From positions 21,264,001-21,328,000 of the forward strand of contig OX485809.1 in the NCBI GenBank assembly GCA_950295325.1: DNA of 64,000 bases, read 5' to 3'. Source of the stretch: Polytrichum commune. Lineage: Eukaryota > Streptophyta > Polytrichopsida > Polytrichales > Polytrichaceae. Below the pieces are notes generated by a model, which searched no databases, was not told where the DNA came from, and saw only the letters and a program-made list of their open reading frames with translations. Shown here piece by piece: positions 57,399-64,000 of the stretch (the first letter of the stretch is position 1; each line of letters starts with the position of its first letter). The position numbers and the translations under genes are program-made.

Positions 57399-58430
57399 CT
57401 AAAGCAAATACCACCACCAGTGTCGTGTTTCATGGAGATTGTGGGGCCAGATTGGTAAACTTCACTTTTCGGCGCAGAATTAGGTGGAATCTTCGTGTCA
57501 AGGTCAGCCATGCTTTTTAAGTAACAAAACACAACAGTGAGTCCACTTGTGACAAATGCCATTCTTTTGTCATCTTTTGTTCGATTGTATGTGCAACTTA
57601 TGTACGCCTATATATATTTGTATATATTTGTATACATAAGTACCACCTACTCTGCTTCGTCCTCCAGCAATTGTGCTCTCGAGCAAAACGGATAACAATG
57701 TCAACTACAGGACCTAGTTGACCCTCTTCACTTCTCAAAGATGAAGCGCTAATTGAGGTATATGTACCGTACTCTAATTCAGTAGTCCACCCACATTCAA
57801 TCGACACTTATCGGTATTATTACACATCAAACTCCGGGTGATCAAGAATTTGTGTATTTATATGCGAAAATTCTGTGGTTGCAGGACGTAGTGTATGTTT
57901 ATTCCATTTGTTGCAGTCACCACAGTGGCGATCACCGTCATAGAAATATTCTCATTCCATGAAATTACGTAGATATAATTGGTGATGTCTTTCTGTACTT
58001 GAATCTTAGTTTGAGAAAATTTCCGGCAAAAATATTAATTGATTTATTTTTGTTGATGTGATAATCTGTTTTTGAGATTCGGAGTCGTCGTTTTGCCAAA
58101 TTTTCGTATACACAAGACTCCTACATGACATAATTTCAACATTGTTTATGATTCTCGTGGTGCAGGATTTTGTTCAGGTTTGTTTCTGAAAGTTTTCTTG
58201 AGGTGTTTCGAGGGTTTTCCTAACAGTCAAGTTGAAGTTGATTATCGGACATTGGAAGGGAAGGCAAAATGCTCACCTTTCATGAACCATTATTCATAGA
58301 AAGAGAACTACGCAACATAGCTTGAAATTATTATGCTTGGATTGAATCGTATCAATACCAAGAACAACTAACGTATATCCTCAAGTGAAATGCATTGGAC
58401 TACATACCGGTAATCATGAACATAAGATGG
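57399..58430. other. Intergenic, no recognised gene
   Basis: Frames on the minus strand at 57341-57562 (MADLDTKIPPNSAPKSEVYQ) and 57598-57807 overlap mixed-composition sequence with splice-like sites. No product or model is supported. Confidence 0.35.
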
Positions 58431-58600
58431 GTCCAAGCAAGGTAAAGTGGACCAAAAAGTGGCTTTGCCACTTCATCTCTAAAAGATTTCTATCCAACAA
58501 CATGAAATTATGATGCAAGTTTAAGCACAACTACAACTTAGTGACTCCAAATTTTGAAGGGGGAGATAGTGCATACAACATATGGAGATTATATTTAAAA
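58431..58600 (+). other. Possible 3' end of an LTR retroelement (PPT-like site)
   Basis: Carries GGTAAAGTGGACCAAA, as at 34131, and then GAAGGGGGAGATAGTGCATAC at 58555-58575, where a GGGGGAGAT purine tract precedes a TG. No protein motifs are recognised. Confidence 0.25.
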
Positions 58601-59072
58601 TCTACCCACTGAACTTTCATTTAGATGTACTTTTCATCATAAAAACAATATTTAAATGGTTGAGATAGTTGATTTTATGAAATTCTATGATTATATTGAG
58701 GGCACCAGATTGTAAAATCTTTAAAATAAATAAATCATTTTATGCACTTTTAAGCCGTTTTTTTATCTACTTTTAAAAATGTGAACGTCACTTGCATGTT
58801 ATATATGTGTATTTTTTCCTTCCATTTTGTATTATTCAACTTTCAATTGTTCAATATCGAATGCAACATCTACTATCTATTCATGAGAAAAAAATGGATC
58901 TCAAATGCTTTGTTCATGTACTCCTTGGCCAATTCCCATTCAAGCAAGACAAGGATCATGAATGACTCACTTTACCTTAGTTGGACCTAGATGAATGATG
59001 AATTGTGTGAGCAAACAATTTGTTCATGCTCTTTGACCAAGTTATCAGACATAATTGGATGATACTGAATAG
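58601..59072. other. Intergenic, AT-rich
   Basis: No feature supported. Confidence 0.4.
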
Positions 59073-59080
59073 GTTGAACT

Positions 59081-59628
59081 CCCGGGTACGCAACTCCCAT
59101 ATTATACGCAGGGGGCATCGTACTTAAAACGGCTTAGAGGACGGCTTTTGTAAAAATTATATCAAATTATATCAAATTAAAATGATCAAAAAGTTGGGTG
59201 AAGACCAAATTAAATAAAATGAGATGAAAAAAAAGTTGGGTAAAGACCAAATGAAATAAAATGAGATGAAAAAAAAGTTGGGTTGCATATTTATTAAGCC
59301 TCCCATTAAAATTATAAGCCACGAATAGTTGCCTCTCCTTAAAATTATAATTCATTCACAATGTTAAAATTTTATTAAAAAGTCCAAAAAGTTGGGTAGT
59401 TTGATCTATGGTACATGTATTAAAAAAATCATATAATTAGGTTTTTAATACAATTATATGCTTCAAAATATATTCATTTCCTATATATAATTACATTTTT
59501 GGATTCCTTGTTAGAAGGGCTACAAGGGTTTCCTACATTAAAACAAATTGAATCACTCAATATTGGACTAAAACGCATTATAAGTGATTATAATCAGGAC
59601 CATATAATACGGGAGTTGTGTACCCGGG
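59081..59628. mobile_element. hAT-type MITE with perfect 8-bp TSD (548 bp)
   Basis: The left end CCCGGGTACGCAACTCCCAT and right end ACGGGAGTTGTGTACCCGGG are inverted matches with two differences, continuing into ATTATA/TATAAT. GTTGAACT occurs immediately outside both ends (59073-59080 and 59629-59636), an exact 8-bp target duplication as made by hAT transposases. The interior is very AT-rich with a 45-bp tandem repeat and no coding capacity. Confidence 0.88.
59187..59283. repeat. 45-bp tandem repeat inside the hAT-type MITE
   Basis: AAAAAGTTGGGTRAAGACC followed by AAATKAAATAAAATGAGATG occurs twice, with a third start (AAAAAAGTTGGG) at the end. Confidence 0.9.
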
Positions 59629-59636
59629 GTTGAACT

Positions 59637-61139
59637 ATGTAAAAATGGATAACAACATAGAAAAAATCCATGTTGATGAATGACCAATTGGTCAACACAT
59701 GTCTTATACCATCTAGGCCACTTCACATATGAGATAAGGGTTATAGCTTTAAATGGGAAAATGACCAAAGGACTTCCAAATAAAATCTAATTCTTTCTTA
59801 ACCATATTAGGCAAATATCCTCAATTGGGTTGTTAAGCCATAGGAGACTAAGCAGTATCAAAATCCCAGCTGGGTGGATTCTTTGTTGGAAACCTAAATG
59901 ATGTGCACGGGTGACTAAAAGATAAAACCCCCTATATATTAGTGGTTTATGAAACCCCCTAAACCCCCTAATTCATGATATAAATAAGCTTTTATTACAT
60001 ACATAATCAACTTTCACTTTCCAATGAGAAGTTATGAACATGTTTTCATCCATAGGTTATAATTCATAATTATCTGATCCTAAAACACTTGTCATTTGAA
60101 TGAAATAAGGTAAATTGGATGAAACTAGCAAAATAAATTGCCATTTTCTCCTCTAAACCTTAGGGCCCTTTTTTTAACATCTAAGTAAACTTCAAAATTC
60201 TTAATACCCTATTTAGATGTACACACTAAAGAAACACAATACCCCTCCTGTATGTATACCCTATTCACTAATGCCTCACATAATATCCTTCTCTACACTC
60301 ACGGTACTTTGTACATGGTAGGAAGAGCCCACCTCTGGGATAGAAATCCTACTTCATTGGCAAAAGACAAATGAGCCTTATTTTTTGTAATTTTTATAAT
60401 AAAAATTTGAGCCATAAGAAGGGCACATTTGTCCTCCTAACTATTGAGCCAAAAATACTTAACAAATTTTAAGCATGTAGTCTAGTTTCTTTTTAAAATA
60501 TGTTGTTTTATTATCCCCAATTACATATGTGCCTAACCAACCACAACTAAGATATATGTGTGATTGAAATAATTATCCAAATTAGGCATGCTAACCTTAA
60601 GGTATGTGGCCCTGTCACGGGCACTTCCAACTTTGCAAACAATTCTTAATATTGGATTGAAATGGGAATCGTACATCATTTTAGCAATAAAATTTTATAT
60701 AATTAATTATCATTCAAGTTCCATAATATAAGTTGACATGGGTAACATACCTTCATTAAGCATGTTAAAGTGTTCACAATTTCCAATTTAACAGTTCAAC
60801 TCCTAACCTAGAGACACACACACAACACAACACATGCGTTAACTCTCCCCCAAGCCATTTATCCTATTGATTCATAATATGTAAGAGATATTTTTTAGAA
60901 GTCTCAACTCTCATTAGATGTAGACTGAAGCTTCCTTATTTATATACATAGATCCTTTCATTATATGATCCTTTCTCTTTTATATAGATAATACTTATCT
61001 AACTTCTCATTCATCAATTTTTTTCATCCATGCTCCTTAGCCTTGGACATCCATCCCTACAATTTTCATCATCCTCAATATTGCATTTCCAAATTTGTCC
61101 ATTATAGTCTTCCCCTGTACAATTAAGTCACTATCCTCA
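59637..61139. other. Intergenic; may include 3' LTR of the gypsy remnant
   Basis: On the minus strand, GGCTTGGGGGAGAG (at about 60846-60859) resembles a polypurine tract, and TATATAAATAAGG near 60940 resembles a TATA box. An LTR downstream of the polyprotein is expected here, but no second LTR copy in the window lets me define it. Confidence 0.25.
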
Positions 61140-63480
61140 ATGACAAAGTCCAAGTAAGTTTCTCTAAAATCATTTTCTAACTCCCATGATGCCCCATCCT
61201 CATAATGGTCTTTTCACTTAATAAGAGAAATCCTCTTGAATGACCTTTTTCTTAGGTGTTGCAAACCAACCTTCAAGATTCTTCTAAGGTTCAACCAACA
61301 TCTTAGTGCTCACCCTCAAGAGCTACATGAGGTAAATATGAAAGTATATGATTGGGATCGGACACGTGTCTTCTCAACAAACTTACATGGAAAACACTAT
61401 GAATTCTCCAGTTCTTTAGCAAGTCATATACACCACTTCAACAATTCCTAGCAAAATTTAAGATGAATTGCAAAATCTAGAAGATGATTTTCAGGACTGT
61501 CCAAGTTTTAACTCCAAGTGTTTAGGTGTTACTTTAAAATAAATAAAAACCTTTTGGTCAATGACAAATTCTCTCAAACTACTCTTCTAATTGGCAATAA
61601 AACTTGGATCTCTCTTCTGCACCTCACATAGATTGCTTAGCACATTCCAATACACCATGCATTTCTTGAATCATTTGATTCAAACTCCTTATTCTAGAGT
61701 TAGGAGTTGCTAAAGATAATAGTGTTTCGACATTCCTGATCATACAAAGAATAAAATCATGTCATTGCTATGCTACTATGGTCCCATTCGTTATAAGCAA
61801 TTTTATTAAAGATAACCACTTACCCAAATACTACCACAACATTTTCTTTTCCGTTGACATACTGGATCTCAAAATTGATTTTTGCATCAATTCCATCCAA
61901 CAACTTTACCTTTGTTTTAGATTAGCATGGTTCGTTGAATAACACAATGATTGATGATCGGTCTTAATCTTAAATTCACTACCTAATAGATATATTTTTA
62001 ATGCATGAATTATTGCTAACAAACTTTTCTCATGAATTGGATAAATTGACCTTGCATTGTTTAACTTTATGGATTCATAGGCAATCACCCATGCCTTCTT
62101 GCACTAGGATAGCACCTATAGCCATATCATTGGCAATGTGCACAAAACTGACATGCCTTTTCAAACAATCCAGAATGCTCAAGATTGGGGCTTTTGTGAA
62201 AGCTTTCTTCATAGCCTCAAAGCTTGCATGACAATCACTAGTCCAAGTAATATTTTCAAAATTTTGCTTTAGCAAATCCATCTCAACAATCTTGGCAAAA
62301 ACCCTTACATATTTCTTCATATGAGTAGCCAAACCCCCGAAATGTCTTACTTTAGTCTTATCCTTTGGTATGGGCAACCTAGCCACAATCTTGATCTTCT
62401 TATGATCAATCGAGACACGTTCATCATACATCATATGTCCAAAGTTTTTAATCTAGGTGCAAAAGAATTGGCATTTACTTCATGTCCAATGTTCAAAATT
62501 TGCGATGGTCTGACTTCCTTGCAATACCACATGGACTTCCAATAATCGACATTTAATTGAGCTTGACTCACCATTGGGTTAGAAAATCTTGCAAGGTTGT
62601 ATCTTGCTGACCAACAATATTAAGTTTGATGCCAACTTTGACAACATCAAGTTATGGTTTAACCTTAAATCAATCAACATAGAGGTTGATTGATTATAAA
62701 TGGACTTTTGAATCTGAAGCACCATAGGATCTCTCACTACCCGCTCCCCACAAATTGCAAGAGACACATCAACCACCTCTTTGCCCTTGGACATGATTGG
62801 TGTTTCTACCTCCACCATTTGCTTGCTAGTTGGAAACAATCTTTAGCAAGGTGTTCCAACTTGTGACAATTGTAAAACAAACTTTTCTTTTGATGTTCGG
62901 CTTGGTCTTTGTAGTTGAATTTTCCACCCGGTTGGCCGTTATTTTGTCCTTCGAGAAATAAATCCTTTAGGACATCTTCCAATTCCCAAAAAACATTTTG
63001 TTGTTATGATCTCTATGAGAGACATAAAAAGAAGACTTTTTGTGTGGCTAACTCAACATTCTTAGCCTCAAATATTAAGGCCATGCTAAAGCTTTTTCAA
63101 GTATATAAGACTTCAAAGCCTTGACATCATATTTGATTGAACTTTGGAGACCTGTAACAAAGAAGATTTGTTTGTCTTTGTCATACATATCTAGAAAATA
63201 TTTCCTTAATTTATCGAATCTATCTTTGTGTTCTCAAATTGACAATGCATCTTGTTTGAAGTTTTTCACAAGCTCTTCAAAATATAATTGTGATCACGCA
63301 GTGAACTATATTCTAATAACAAGTCTTTGAACTTAGACCACAATTCCATTGGGCCTTTGTTGGCATCCTCTCTATTGGTATTAACACGAGACCACCAAAG
63401 ATGGGGTTGTTCTTTCAACAAAATGGAAACTACCCTCCATTTTTCCTTCTTCGAAAACTCCCCATCGAACAAGTTTCCAT
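61140..63480 (-). pseudogene. Ty3/gypsy polyprotein remnant, internally deleted
   Basis: Minus-strand order from high to low coordinates. Gag: 63472-63266 with KEQPHLWWSRVN; then DKQIFFVTGLQSSIKYDVKA in another frame. Zinc knuckle: 62877-62836, FYNCHKLEHLAKDC, where the first Cys of CX2CX4HX4C is Phe. Protease-like segment: about 62840-62580, with LIDLRLNHN in place of the D-S/T-G motif. RT connection/RNase H: 62434-61906, with RVSIDHKKIKIVARLPIPKD, then TDHQSL and, in another frame, FEIQYVNGKENVV. Integrase C-terminus: about 61600-61330, with FVIDQKVFIYFKVTPKHLEL and HSVFHVSLLRRHVSDPNHIL. Last block: about 61240-61160, ASWELENDFRETYLDFV. The RT palm (YxDD region) and integrase catalytic core are missing because the neighbouring blocks lie too close together. 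Several stops and frameshifts are present. Long dead and non-autonomous. Confidence 0.9.
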
Positions 63481-63572
63481 TGTTCCTAAAAATGAGAGAA
63501 CCATCTCAGGCTTAAGATTAATTCCACCTTAGAAAGTCGGTGGTTGCACGTTCTTATGGATGTTGTGCAAGG

Positions 63573-63574
<2 letters not shown>

Positions 63575-63626
<52 letters not shown>
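63575..63626. repeat. (TC)n microsatellite, 52 bp
   Basis: An uninterrupted TC dinucleotide run just upstream, in element orientation, of the gag remnant. Confidence 0.97.
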
Positions 63627-63628
<2 letters not shown>

Positions 63629-64000
63629 TTTGATCCCTCTATTTTGTTCCCGTCTACAATGACTTTTGCCTACCTTAGAAGGACATGATGAGTGGGTAGA
63701 GGAAGAGGAAGAAGTGAGAGATGAAGAAAGATTTTTTTGTTAATATTTTTAAAGTTTTTTTTAAAGAAAAAAATCCCCTTCTTTTTCTTTTTCTTTTTCT
63801 TCTTCTTCTTCTTTTCAGGACCATATGTATGCTCCTCCATAGCCATACAACAGCTTGGGAGATTGCATCTAGGATTGACCAAGAAAACAACTCTGGGTTG
63901 GGAACCCCATCTCTTTGGTCGTTTTTTGGTGGGGCACTACCGAATGAAACCATGTTGTTTAAGAAAATCAAATCACAACAACGCAAAAATCATGAGTACA
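63627..64000. other. Window end; pyrimidine-rich tract, possibly element 5' region
   Basis: A CTTTTT/CTT tract at 63780-63815 yields lysine-rich minus frames that are low-complexity artefacts. The sequence may be the 5' untranslated part of the gypsy element, cut by the window edge. Confidence 0.35.

Noticed and set aside
63670-63986. Lysine-rich frames near the window end
   Set aside because: They come from a CTT/CTTTTT tract and have no conserved sequence.

Overview
This is a gene-poor, repeat-rich, AT-rich stretch of a land-plant nuclear genome. Only one gene can be built with confidence. It is a spliced MIKC*-type MADS-box transcription factor gene on the + strand; its start codon is at 45664 and its stop ends at 49283. 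Its residues after the MADS domain (for example [15 protein letters not shown] and KSYEVG) look like MIKC* proteins of non-seed plants (mosses, liverworts, clubmosses) as I remember them, not like the seed-plant form. I therefore infer a bryophyte or lycophyte with a fairly large, transposon-filled genome. The species cannot be named from the sequence alone.

Layout. 0-8.4 kb: a Tourist-like MITE, decayed pieces of a non-LTR-type element on both strands (one with a 321-bp tandem duplication), and members of three interspersed repeat families. 8.45-9.6 kb: an isolated GC-rich island that may be a gene leader or gene fragment. 9.6-16.7 kb: no recognised gene and one MITE. 16.7-19.5 kb: a decayed hAT-like transposase on the minus strand. 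22.5-23.9 kb: an internally deleted PIF/Harbinger element with matching TIRs and TSDs, convergent 5' gene remnants and an 84-bp near-perfect hairpin. 24.2-25.4 kb: a foldback element with about 505-bp inverted arms and an intact 8-bp target duplication. 25.4-43.8 kb: mostly unrecognised sequence with several small MITEs, diverged direct repeats and many long G or C runs. 43.9-49.3 kb: the GC-rich upstream region and the MADS gene. 50.6-61 kb: repeat families again, nested, plus a hAT-type MITE with perfect TSDs. 61.1-63.5 kb: a minus-strand Ty3/gypsy polyprotein remnant that has lost most of reverse transcriptase and the integrase core.

The MADS gene has at least 12 coding exons, including two 19-nt microexons and a 21-nt terminal coding exon. 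Its first intron region holds a second, frame-compatible copy of the I-domain exon (46588-46653) that resembles exon 2 (46407-46463). This gives three possible proteins: 379, 382 or 401 residues. This duplicated exon pair is the most interesting gene-level signal. The other striking signals are the foldback element, the hairpin inside the Harbinger element, and the unusual abundance of G/C homopolymer runs of at least 10 bases in an AT-rich background.

All family assignments come from reading motifs by eye. No search was run.
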